Source of the DNA: an uncultured Bacteroidales bacterium
GTDB lineage: Bacteria > Bacteroidota > Bacteroidia > Bacteroidales > FEN-979
NCBI GenBank assembly: GCA_903928285.1
Contig: CAIYQH010000105.1
Span: 1 to 7,219, forward strand
Direction: 5' to 3'
DNA length: 7,219 bases
The notes under the pieces were generated by a model. The model was not told the DNA's origin. It did not search any database and saw only the letters and a list, made by a program, of their open reading frames with translations. This document shows positions 1 through 7,173 of this stretch, piece by piece. Numbering within the stretch: the stretch's first letter is position 1; the number at the start of each line of letters is the position of its first letter. Made by a program: the position numbers and the translations under genes.

Positions 1-593
1 ATGAATTTTAAATAATAATTCAGCCCGGCAAGCAGGAAAAATGCATAAAGCACATCTTTCCTTTCCGCTATCCATGCTACTGATTCAGCATGCATGGGAT
101 GGATCCCGAACAGGAGTGCGGTGATAAATGCAACCACCGGGTTCTTGCCGGTAAGATGATAAATAAAGAGAAATACAAGCAGTACATTTAAAAGGTGAAA
201 AAATAAATTGACAAAATGAAAAATTCCTGCATTTATTTCATGACCTGGTTTCTGGCTCCCCGTTGTTTTTGAAGAAATAAAATAGTCGGCACTCAGCGAG
301 ATCATGGTGAAGGGGTGGTAATTCGACGCCGAAGGACGGGTGAAAAAGCCGAAAATATTCCCGGCCGAAAACTGCTTTACCTGGCTGTTTTCCAGCACAT
401 AAACAGGGTCGTCCCAGTTGGTGAACCGGCATCTGAACACCGGCAGATAAACCACGGAGGAAATCAATAAAACAATGAAAATTAAAATTGCCGGAAAATA
501 GCGGGTATTTAATTTATTCGGGGATAATTTATTTCTTTTTCCGGCATCTTTTTTCCTCTGAAAAACAATATTATTTTTTTGTTTTTTTATCAT
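1..593 (-). CDS. TMTC-like GT-C membrane glycosyltransferase, fourth paralogue (C-terminus outside window)
   Basis: This is an open frame of 197 codons that continues past the left edge, so only the N-terminal part is seen. The ATG at 593-591 is the only sensible start, because an in-frame TAA lies two codons upstream. The protein begins with a basic, hydrophilic stretch of about 30 residues, longer than in its neighbours. A membrane helix follows at about residues 34-50, then the acidic NWDD motif (59-62), NYHP (91-94), further hydrophobic segments (about 124-145 and 151-164), and HPMHAESVAWIAERKDVLY at 165-183. The same motifs in the same order occur in the three complete neighbours, which supports a GT-C type sugar transferase related to TMTC proteins. 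It differs by an insertion of a hydrophilic loop (about 107-122, SSKTTGSQKPGHEI) where the others carry GYHxHNL. TPR repeats would be expected beyond the edge but cannot be seen. It is last in the visible operon, 35 bp after the preceding stop. Homology is well supported; substrate is unknown. Confidence 0.85.
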   Translation of the reverse strand, partial: MIKKQKNNIVFQRKKDAGKRNKLSPNKLNTRYFPAILIFIVLLISSVVYLPVFRCRFTNWDDPVYVLENSQVKQFSAGNIFGFFTRPSASNYHPFTMISLSADYFISSKTTGSQKPGHEINAGIFHFVNLFFHLLNVLLVFLFIYHLTGKNPVVAFITALLFGIHPMHAESVAWIAERKDVLYAFFLLAGLNYYLKF

Positions 594-628
594 GGATTAT
601 TTATTCCGATTAATCAAAAAAATAATTA

Positions 629-2461
629 TTATTTTAATTTTTTATTTTGCGCTTTCTTTTGTTTTTCCGTCAGGGAATACATCAGCGCAGTGTCAATGGC
701 TGTGCCGCACTGTTTGGCTTTTATTCCGTGCTGGTATGCCGATTCATAGTCGCCATCATGGTTGTATATGTCGGCCAGGAGCCAGTGGACCTCTCCGTTG
801 GCAGGATTGAGTTTGAGCGATTTTAAAAAGATGGTTTTCGCACTGTCATAATTCTTGTTATTATAATAGGCAATTCCAAGATTCAGATTGCCATTTACAT
901 CATCCGGATTTTGTTTTAGAAAAGTTTTAAAGTCATCAATTCCGGCCCTGTAATTTTTCATAATATCAGTATAAATAATTCCCCTGAAAAAATAGGGTCT
1001 GTAAATAGCAGGATTTTTTTTAATTGCAGTCGTATAATCCATAATTGCAGAATCATATTTCCCGGTTTTTTTATATACAGAAGCACGGAAAGAATATAAA
1101 AACATTCTCTTTTTATCGTTTGAATCCAGCTTGATCGCCGAAGTCAGGTCCCTGAGCGATTTATCAAATTCCTTGTTTTCATGGTAAATAAAGGCCCTGT
1201 TGTTATAGGCGTGTACGCAACCGGGATCCTTTTCAATCACATCGGTCCATAACGCAACGCTGTCTTTCCAGACCAGGGTGCGGTTCCAGGTCGCCACCGC
1301 CAGGATGACCAGGAAAACGATCCCTGCGGCATCCATGATTTTTTTGTTTTGCAAGGTTGTTTTCAGCCTGTAATCAAAAAAGGCAATGGCCAGAATCACG
1401 CTCAAACCAATGTAGGGAATGTAGGTGTAACGCTCGGCGGCAACGGTCCCCCCGACCGGGAGGAATTGGAGAACCGGCAATATGGTTGCCAGGAAAAACA
1501 GGAGGCCAAAGGGGATATACCGGCGTGTTTTCCACGTTTTCCATACCACGGCCAGGATGCCAAGGAAAATCAGCGGTGAGAAGTAAATATAAAGAGGAAC
1601 GCTGCCTGATGCAGTCAACGGGTACTCATACATCGCGATCAGGTTATAGGGCACCAAAAACTTGACCAGGTAAAGGCAAAGGCTGTACGGAGCATAAAAG
1701 AGACTGCTCGTTACAGGCATTCCCATGACATTGATCGAGTTTATCGTTCGCTGGGCAAAAATGGCCACAATGCCGAACAGGAGCGCGATCGCAAAAAACG
1801 GAACTTTTTCAAGGAGGGCTTTCCTGTCGAATTTGCGCGCGGAGAGGTAGTCCACCAGCAGCAATACCACAGGTAAGGTTACCGCCTGGCCCTTTGAAAG
1901 GTTTGAAAAGACAAAAAACAGCAGGGCCACCCAGTAGTAACTTAGCCTCTCTTTTTGCCGGTAAAACAGATAGGCTAACAGTGAAAGTAAATACCAGGCG
2001 GTATAAAGTACATCTTTTCTTTCCGAGACCCACGCAACAGATTCCACATGCATGGGGTGAAGCGCAAACAAAAGGGCAACCGCAAGGGCGACAGGAGAGT
2101 TTTTCTTCAGCAGGTGGAAAACGAAGGCATAAACCAGTGCCGCGTTTACCATATGCAAAAGCAGGTTGTGAACATGATAACCCGCTGCAACAAACCTGAA
2201 AAAATGATAATCAAACGAAAAGCTTAGCAAAATGAAGGGATCGTAATTCCCCATAAAGCTGGTTGAAAAAATCTTTTGAAGATTGATCCAGCTGAAGGAG
2301 GTGATCATGTCATTGTTCATAATGTAAACGATGTCGTCCCAGTCAACGAAATCATGGCTCATCGTCGGATAATATGCCACAAAGGTGACAATCGCCAGCA
2401 CCAGGATTTTCCAGCTTAGAACCTTTTCTTCCTTGACTAATGTCTTCTTTTTTGTTGCCAT
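629..2461 (-). CDS. TMTC-like membrane glycosyltransferase with C-terminal TPR repeats (paralogue 3)
   Basis: A 610-residue protein likely in the inner membrane. The N-terminal 400 residues hold about 11-12 hydrophobic segments, the first at about 17-34. The loop after the first helix carries the acidic DWDD motif (40-43), the usual place of the catalytic acid in GT-C enzymes. HPMHVESVAWVSERKDVLY is at 135-153, LQFLPVG at 331-337, AAERYTYIPY at 341-350 and TWNRTLVWKD at 391-400. About five TPR-like units follow (roughly 414-447, 452-485, 487-520, 522-554, 556-585), ending in a Lys-rich tail. The overall plan is that of TMTC O-mannosyltransferases (CAZy GT105), which use a lipid-phosphate sugar donor. 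It aligns without gaps with the two preceding paralogues through residue 600 (about 59% identity). Oddities are Asp74 where the other three copies have His (NYDP instead of NYHP), and a TPR region that has drifted more (about 50% identical) than the membrane part (about 64%). The start ATG follows the upstream stop by 32 bp; no Shine-Dalgarno is visible. The transferred sugar and the acceptor are unknown. Confidence 0.88.
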   Translation of the reverse strand: MATKKKTLVKEEKVLSWKILVLAIVTFVAYYPTMSHDFVDWDDIVYIMNNDMITSFSWINLQKIFSTSFMGNYDPFILLSFSFDYHFFRFVAAGYHVHNLLLHMVNAALVYAFVFHLLKKNSPVALAVALLFALHPMHVESVAWVSERKDVLYTAWYLLSLLAYLFYRQKERLSYYWVALLFFVFSNLSKGQAVTLPVVLLLVDYLSARKFDRKALLEKVPFFAIALLFGIVAIFAQRTINSINVMGMPVTSSLFYAPYSLCLYLVKFLVPYNLIAMYEYPLTASGSVPLYIYFSPLIFLGILAVVWKTWKTRRYIPFGLLFFLATILPVLQFLPVGGTVAAERYTYIPYIGLSVILAIAFFDYRLKTTLQNKKIMDAAGIVFLVILAVATWNRTLVWKDSVALWTDVIEKDPGCVHAYNNRAFIYHENKEFDKSLRDLTSAIKLDSNDKKRMFLYSFRASVYKKTGKYDSAIMDYTTAIKKNPAIYRPYFFRGIIYTDIMKNYRAGIDDFKTFLKQNPDDVNGNLNLGIAYYNNKNYDSAKTIFLKSLKLNPANGEVHWLLADIYNHDGDYESAYQHGIKAKQCGTAIDTALMYSLTEKQKKAQNKKLK

Positions 2462-2493
2462 ATATACGATGTTAGGGTAATTTAAACCGGAAA

Positions 2494-4317
2494 CTAAGGG
2501 GCCTGCGTTTTCGCCTGCTGCTGAATCAGGAAGGTCATGATGGAATGATCGACAATGACTCCGTACTGCCGGGCCAGCATCCCATGCCTGTATGCTGACG
2601 GATAATCTTTCACCTGGTAATAGACATTGGCCAGCAGACCGTGAATCTGGCCATTGACGGAATCCAGTTGTAAGGATTTCAGGAAATATCTTTTCGCACT
2701 GTCGAAATTGTTCATTTTATAATAGGTAATCCCCAGGTTGAAATTCCCATTGGTGTCGGCGGGGTAACGCTTCAGGAATTTTTTAAAATCCATGATGGCC
2801 GAATCATGTTTGCCTAACTGGTCGGCATAGATGATCCCCCTGTTGAAACAGGGTTTTACATTGTCAGGATGCAACTTCAGCGCCGAGGAATAGTCGGCCA
2901 GCGCCAGGTCATACCGCCCCATGGTTTTGCAAAGGAATGCCCGGGAGATATAAAGGTCCAGTTTTTTCGAGTCGGCCGGATCAATGCCGATCACCTCATT
3001 CAGGTCTTTGAGCGCCTTATCATATTCTTTTAGCTGGTTGTACATAAACGCCCTGTTGGTATATGCCTTGCAGCACACCGGATCCTTTTCGATGACATCC
3101 GACCACAGGGCAATACTGTCCTTCCACACCTGTGTGCGGCTCCAGGTGACCATCGTCATCACCGCCAGGATCAGGATCATGGCGATATCAAGCAGGGTTT
3201 TCCGGTGGCGGGCGAGTTTCGTCCTGTATTGCTGCCATGCCATGGCCAGGATGAATGCCAGCCCTGTATAGGGAATATAGGTGTAGCGTTCGGCCGCCAC
3301 TGCGGGGCCAACAGGAAGGAACTGGAGGACCGGGAAAATGGTGACTATGAAAAAGAGCAGGCCAAAGGAGATAAATTTATTTGATCGCCATGTTTTCCAT
3401 ATTACCAGCCCAACCAGCAGAAAGATCGCCGGAGAAAAGCGGATGAGAAAGGGTACGGTTCCCCGGAGGGTAAGCGGGTATTCGTAGATGGCAATCTGGT
3501 TGACAGGCATCAGGAATTTGAACAGGTAAAGGCAAAGGCTGTACGGGCCAAAGAACAGACTTCTGATGGCAGGGTAGCCATTCGGATTGATGGAGTTAAA
3601 GGTATCCTGGGCGTAAATTGCAATAATTCCGAAGATGACACAAAGCACGAAAAAGGGCAGCTTTTCCGTAAACATTTTCCAGTTTGGTTTCCGGCCGGAA
3701 TAGTAGTCAATTAAAAGTAATACAACAGGCAGGGTTACCGCCTGGGCCTTGGATAAACACGAAAGGATAAACAAACCAAGCGCCAGCAGATAATGATATC
3801 GCCGGCCATTTTCGAGGTAAAAAAGATAGGCGGTCAGCGAGAGGAAATACCACATCGTATACAGAACATCTTTCCTTTCCGAAACCCATGCCACCGATTC
3901 AACGTGCATGGGATGCAAAGCAAAAACCAAAGCAGTGAAAAGGGCCACATTGGTATTTTTCCGGAGCAGATGGAAGAAGAAAGTATATACCAGGAATACA
4001 TTGGTTATATGAAGGAGAAGATTGTGAAAATGGTATCCCGGGGCCGAGAGCTTGAAAAAGTGAAAATCAAAGGAAAAACTCAGCAGGATGAGCGGGTGAT
4101 AATTTCCCATGAAGGCTGTCGTGAATATCTTTTTCAGGTTGATCCAGCTGTAAGCCGTGATCATCTTGTTGTTCATGATATAGACGATATCGTCCCAGTC
4201 AACAAAGTCGTATGTCAGGGTTTGGGAATAGGCAGCAAAGGAAACGAAAAGAAGAAGGAGAATCTTCCAGTTCATCAGTTTCTCCTCTTTGATCGAAAGT
4301 CTCTTTTTTATAGCCAT
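2494..4317 (-). CDS. TMTC-like membrane glycosyltransferase with C-terminal TPR repeats (paralogue 2)
   Basis: A 607-residue polytopic membrane protein. It keeps all motifs of the group: DWDD at 40-43 in the first loop, NYHP at 72-75, HPMHVESVAWVSERKDVLY at 135-153, LQFLPVGPAV at 331-340, AAERYTYIPY at 341-350 and TWSRTQVWKD at 391-400. The hydrophobic segments up to residue 390 number about 11-12. The C-terminal 200 residues form about five TPR-like helical pairs, for example the unit around AYTNRAFMYNQLKEYDKAL (418-436). By family resemblance (TMTC, CAZy GT105) it would take a sugar from a polyprenyl-phosphate carrier and pass it to an acceptor on the far side of the inner membrane, with the TPRs binding the acceptor or a partner. 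It is closest to the gene just before it (about 63% identity by hand count, no indel over 600 residues), in both the membrane and TPR halves, which suggests a relatively recent tandem duplication. It starts 31 bp after the preceding stop and ends in TAG. The actual substrate is inference. Confidence 0.9.
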   Translation of the reverse strand: MAIKKRLSIKEEKLMNWKILLLLFVSFAAYSQTLTYDFVDWDDIVYIMNNKMITAYSWINLKKIFTTAFMGNYHPLILLSFSFDFHFFKLSAPGYHFHNLLLHITNVFLVYTFFFHLLRKNTNVALFTALVFALHPMHVESVAWVSERKDVLYTMWYFLSLTAYLFYLENGRRYHYLLALGLFILSCLSKAQAVTLPVVLLLIDYYSGRKPNWKMFTEKLPFFVLCVIFGIIAIYAQDTFNSINPNGYPAIRSLFFGPYSLCLYLFKFLMPVNQIAIYEYPLTLRGTVPFLIRFSPAIFLLVGLVIWKTWRSNKFISFGLLFFIVTIFPVLQFLPVGPAVAAERYTYIPYTGLAFILAMAWQQYRTKLARHRKTLLDIAMILILAVMTMVTWSRTQVWKDSIALWSDVIEKDPVCCKAYTNRAFMYNQLKEYDKALKDLNEVIGIDPADSKKLDLYISRAFLCKTMGRYDLALADYSSALKLHPDNVKPCFNRGIIYADQLGKHDSAIMDFKKFLKRYPADTNGNFNLGITYYKMNNFDSAKRYFLKSLQLDSVNGQIHGLLANVYYQVKDYPSAYRHGMLARQYGVIVDHSIMTFLIQQQAKTQAP

Positions 4318-4348
4318 TTGGGATCAGACAATTTGGGTAACCGACAAC

Positions 4349-6160
4349 TCATTGTCCTGAATGTTGCTTCAGGAATGTCATTAATGAAGGTTCTACCTTC
4401 ATGCCGCATTTTTCAGTAAGAAGTCCCTGCCTGTATGCCTCAGGATAATCCCGGGTCCGGTAGCAGATGTTTGTCAGCAGGTTGTGTACCTGCCCGTTTG
4501 AAGGATCGATCGCCGCGGAGTGTAAAAAGTATCTTTTCGCGCTGTCGAAGTCGTTTTTTTTGTAATAGGCGATTCCCAGGTTGAAATTGCCATTGGTATC
4601 GCCCGGGTATTTCTGCAGGAAGATTTTAAAATCAACCACGCCTGAATCATATTTCCCAAATTGGTCAGTATACAGGATTCCCCTGTCAAGATAGGGTTTT
4701 ACGTTGTCAGGGTGCTTTTTGATAGCCGTTGAATAATCGGCAAGCGCCTGGGCAAACTGGCCCGTTTTTTTATAGATGAAGGCCCGGGAGGTGTAAAAAT
4801 TCAGTTTTTTGGTGTCATCCGGATCAATTTTAATCACATCTGAAAGATCCTTCAGCGCGTTATCATAATCCTTTTTTTCGTTGTACATAAAGGCCCTGTT
4901 GGTATAGGCCTTTACACAACCGGGATCTTTCTCCATCACATCGGTCCAAAGGGCAATACTGTCTTTCCAAACCATCGCGCGGTTCCATGTCAGAATCATC
5001 AGCAAAAGTACCAGGAGGATCCCGGCCGCATCGAGGATGCTTTTCCTGCCCCGGGCCAGTTTTTGCCGGTATTCCCGGAATGCGACCGCGGCAATAAAAC
5101 TCAGGCCGATGTATGGAATATAGGTATACCGTTCCGAGATCAGCGCCGGTCCGACGGGGAGGAACTGCAATACAGGGAAAATGGCGGCAACAAAAAAGAC
5201 AACACCAAAGGTGATGTATGGTTGTCTTTTCCAGGTTTTCCAGAGGATGATCCCGATGATCAGGAAAATCAGCGGCGAGAGGTACAGGTAGGAGGGGAAG
5301 CCACCCTGCAGGGTCACCGGGTATTCATATACGGCGCTCTGGCTGAAGGGGACGAGGAACTTGACAAGATATACCCACAAACTGTAAGGGGCATAGAAGA
5401 GGCTCTGCCAGGCGGGTATCTGTACCGGGTTGATAAAGTCGGCCGCCTTCTGGGCAAAAACCGCAACCATGCCAAAAACCAATGACAGCAACAGGAATGG
5501 GATTTTTTCAAAAACAATTTTCCATTCAAACTTCCGGGCGGTGAGGTAATCAACAAGGATCAGGATGACGGGTAAAATAACCGCCTGTGCCTTGGCAAGG
5601 GTGGAAAGGATGAAAAATCCAAGTGTCAGGTAATAGTAATATTTCTTTCCCCGCTGCAAATAAAAAACATAACAGATCATGGCCAGGAAAAACCAGGCGG
5701 TATAAAGCACATCCTTTCGTTCCGAAACCCATGCCACCGATTCGACATGCATGGGATGCAGGGCAAAGAGGAGGGCGACGGTGATGGCAACAGGGGTGTT
5801 CTTCTTCAGCAGGTGGAAAAAAAAGGTATAAACCAGGAATACATTGGCAAGATGCAGCAGGAGATTGTGAATATGGTATCCCGGGGCCGAAAACCTGAAA
5901 AAGTGAAAATCAAATAAGAAGCTAAGCAGGATCATCGGGTGATAGTTCCCCATGAAATAGGTGGAAAATATTTTTTTCAGGTTGATCCAGGTAACGGCCG
6001 TGATCATGTCATTGTTCATAATATAAACAATGTCGTCCCAATTGACGAAATCGTGGCTGGTGACAGGGAAATAGGCAAGAAAAGTGGCAACAATCAAAAA
6101 GAGGATTTTCCAGTTCAGCAGTGTCTCTTCCTTGACAATTCTCTTCTTTTTTACAGCCAT
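4349..6160 (-). CDS. TMTC-like membrane glycosyltransferase with C-terminal TPR repeats (paralogue 1)
   Basis: A 603-residue protein, the first of the four paralogues after the GT2 gene, whose stop lies only 9 bp upstream. The N-terminus is short and basic (MAVKKK), consistent with a cytoplasmic start before the first helix (about 17-34). The motifs are NWDD (40-43), NYHP (72-75), HPMHVESVAWVSERKDVLY (135-153), LQFLPVGPAL (331-340), SERYTYIPY (342-350; Ser where the other complete copies have Ala) and TWNRAMVWKD (391-400). About 11-12 membrane segments end near residue 392. TPR-like units run from about 414 to 585, with typical spacing such as AYTNRAFMYNEKKDYDNAL (418-436). The combination of GT-C membrane domain and TPR tail is the architecture of eukaryotic TMTC1-4 protein O-mannosyltransferases. 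Close coupling to a polyprenyl-phosphate sugar synthase homologue fits donor supply. An alternative is transfer to a cell-surface polysaccharide or lipid rather than to protein; sequence alone does not separate these. Confidence 0.9.
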   Translation of the reverse strand: MAVKKKRIVKEETLLNWKILFLIVATFLAYFPVTSHDFVNWDDIVYIMNNDMITAVTWINLKKIFSTYFMGNYHPMILLSFLFDFHFFRFSAPGYHIHNLLLHLANVFLVYTFFFHLLKKNTPVAITVALLFALHPMHVESVAWVSERKDVLYTAWFFLAMICYVFYLQRGKKYYYYLTLGFFILSTLAKAQAVILPVILILVDYLTARKFEWKIVFEKIPFLLLSLVFGMVAVFAQKAADFINPVQIPAWQSLFYAPYSLWVYLVKFLVPFSQSAVYEYPVTLQGGFPSYLYLSPLIFLIIGIILWKTWKRQPYITFGVVFFVAAIFPVLQFLPVGPALISERYTYIPYIGLSFIAAVAFREYRQKLARGRKSILDAAGILLVLLLMILTWNRAMVWKDSIALWTDVMEKDPGCVKAYTNRAFMYNEKKDYDNALKDLSDVIKIDPDDTKKLNFYTSRAFIYKKTGQFAQALADYSTAIKKHPDNVKPYLDRGILYTDQFGKYDSGVVDFKIFLQKYPGDTNGNFNLGIAYYKKNDFDSAKRYFLHSAAIDPSNGQVHNLLTNICYRTRDYPEAYRQGLLTEKCGMKVEPSLMTFLKQHSGQ

Positions 6161-6169
6161 ATGCAGAAC

Positions 6170-6916
6170 TTATTTGGACTTATAGATAGAAAGCGATAGG
6201 ATGCCTGTTTTATGGAGGAAATAGCCCATCGATGTTTTAAGAACCCCCATCCCGTATTTTATACTCCGGCGCAGATTGATAGAGGAGGCCTCCTCGAAAT
6301 ATTTTGTCGGACAGGTTATCTCGGCAATCTCAAATCCTGCCATAAAGATCTGCGCCAGCATCTGGTTGTCAAAAACAAAATCATCAGAATTGGCATTGTA
6401 ATTGACTGTTTCCAGCACCTCCCTCGAGAATGCGCGGTAGCCCGAGTGGTATTCCGAGAGTTTCTGGTTGATCAGCATATTCTGAACCCAGGTCAGAAAA
6501 CGGTTCGAAATATATTTGTATTTGGGCATCCCTCCCCTGAGCGCCCCCTTGCCGAGGATACGCGAAGCAATAACCACAGGGTATAGCCCGCTGGCGATCA
6601 TGTGGGCCATCGAGGGGATCAGCTTGGGCGTGTATTGGTAATCAGGGTGCAGCATGATGACAATATCGCCGTTCAGGGCCAGGGCCGTATCATAACAGGT
6701 CTTCTGGTTTCCTCCGTAACCACGGTTCTTGTCATGTTTGATCAGGTTTTTAACCTTGAGGGTGCTGGCAACCTGGATGGTATTATCGGTACTGGCGTCG
6801 TCCACCACAACATACTCGTCGACCATGTCGAGCGGAATCTCGGCAATGGTCTTGGCAATGGTTTTTTCTGCATTATAGGCCGGGAGAACTACTATGATTT
6901 TTTTTCCTAATAACAT
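6170..6916 (-). CDS. Family-2 glycosyltransferase, DPM1-like (polyprenyl-phosphate sugar synthase type)
   Basis: A 248-residue GT-A fold enzyme of the dolichyl/polyprenyl-phosphate mannose or glucose synthase group. Visible motifs are the nucleotide-sugar entry VVLPAYNAEKTI (9-20), VVDDASTDNT (37-46), NRGYGGNQKT (64-73), LHPDYQYTP (89-97) at the site where DPM1 proteins have a DxD-type metal motif, SGYRAFSREVL (158-168) in the acceptor region, and a basic tail segment around NLRRSIKYGMGVL (214-226). Expected role: transfer of a sugar from a nucleotide donor to a polyprenyl phosphate at the cytoplasmic face of the membrane. It is close in length to human DPM1 and has no strong C-terminal membrane helix, unlike many bacterial relatives, so it may be peripheral. 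It is the first gene of the operon and would supply the lipid-linked donor to the four membrane transferases that follow. The start is the ATG at 6916-6914, which gives the intact strand-helix entry; an ATG four bases upstream is in another frame. The identity of the sugar cannot be read from the sequence. Confidence 0.9.
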   Translation of the reverse strand: MLLGKKIIVVLPAYNAEKTIAKTIAEIPLDMVDEYVVVDDASTDNTIQVASTLKVKNLIKHDKNRGYGGNQKTCYDTALALNGDIVIMLHPDYQYTPKLIPSMAHMIASGLYPVVIASRILGKGALRGGMPKYKYISNRFLTWVQNMLINQKLSEYHSGYRAFSREVLETVNYNANSDDFVFDNQMLAQIFMAGFEIAEITCPTKYFEEASSINLRRSIKYGMGVLKTSMGYFLHKTGILSLSIYKSK

Positions 6917-6930
6917 ACATGTGAATTTAT

Positions 6931-6958
6931 GAATATCGAATATCGGATATCGAATGTC
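6931..6958. repeat. Four tandem 7-bp repeats (GAATATC type)
   Basis: Four adjoining heptamers are directly visible: GAATATC (6931-6937), GAATATC (6938-6944), GGATATC (6945-6951) and GAATGTC (6952-6958). The first two are identical and the other two each differ at one base. The array begins 14 bp upstream of the glycosyltransferase start codon, so it lies in its 5' leader or promoter region. Its role is unknown; it could be a slippage-prone spacer, a binding site or a genome-wide intergenic repeat. Confidence 0.7.
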
Positions 6959-7107
6959 GGTTATGAATTTAAATTGAATTTTTGTAATGTGTTTGTCTAA
7001 AACGCGTTAACCCGATCAGGCCAAAGCAGTTTTTAGCGGATAAAGGTAAAAAGTTTTTCAGATACCTTGGAAAAAAAATCACTGTTGTCCGGTAAAACTT
7101 TAAAGTA
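6959..7107. other. Non-coding spacer between operon and transposase gene
   Basis: This AT-rich stretch holds no convincing open frame or RNA gene. The promoter of the minus-strand operon should lie here or in the heptamer array, but I found no good TAnnTTTG element on the minus strand. The left end of the insertion sequence probably falls within it. A candidate is the segment starting near 7081 (TGTTGTCCGGTAAAAC at 7083-7098), which looks like an IS terminus but cannot be proved without the other end. Confidence 0.35.
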
Positions 7108-7131
7108 GGGTTGGCCGGTTAAGGCCAACCC
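7108..7131. repeat. Perfect inverted repeat (9-bp stem, 6-nt loop)
   Basis: GGGTTGGCC at 7108-7116 and GGCCAACCC at 7123-7131 are exact reverse complements around the loop GGTTAA, a GC-rich hairpin in an AT-rich region. No T-tract follows on the plus strand, and on the minus strand only the mixed TACTTTAAAG follows, so it is not a standard intrinsic terminator. It ends 42 bp before the favoured transposase start and directly abuts the ATG at 7132. In such a position it might block translation of transcripts that enter the element from outside, as known for some insertion sequences; that is inference. Confidence 0.75.
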
Positions 7132-7139
7132 ATGATGGT

Positions 7140-7147
7140 TACCTTTG
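7140..7147 (+). promoter_or_regulatory. Candidate Bacteroidota -7 promoter element (TACCTTTG)
   Basis: TACCTTTG matches the Bacteroidota -7 consensus TAnnTTTG and lies 26 bp before the ATG at 7174, so transcription would begin roughly 20 bp before that start. No good -33 TTTG box is seen at the expected distance, where part of the hairpin loop (GGTT) lies instead. An 8-bp match with six fixed positions can arise by chance, so this is weak. Confidence 0.3.
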
Positions 7148-7173
7148 TAGTTACGACACAAACAAAGTTAGCC

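Noticed and set aside
621..650. AT-rich near-palindrome around the end of the gene at 629-2461, considered as a terminator
   Set aside because: It has no GC-containing stem and the next gene starts 35 bp after the stop, so termination here is not supported.
592..810. A 72-codon plus-strand open frame starting in the gap between the third and fourth paralogue
   Set aside because: Most of it is antisense to the C-terminal end of the gene at 629-2461. Its hydrophobic start comes from the AT-rich stretch, with no independent evidence.
3793..4419. A 208-codon open frame on the plus strand
   Set aside because: It lies antisense to two well-supported paralogues, shows no recognisable domain and has a composition typical of an antisense shadow. 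Similar but shorter shadows recur at matching positions in the other copies because the genes are homologous.
629..6160. Possible assembly artefact or very recent triplication
   Set aside because: The copies are only about 60% identical in protein and differ throughout at the nucleotide level, so they are genuine diverged paralogues.
6917..7000. Search for a minus-strand TAnnTTTG promoter and a Shine-Dalgarno site for the GT2 gene
   Set aside because: No convincing match to either was found; weak Shine-Dalgarno sites are normal in Bacteroidota, so nothing is annotated.
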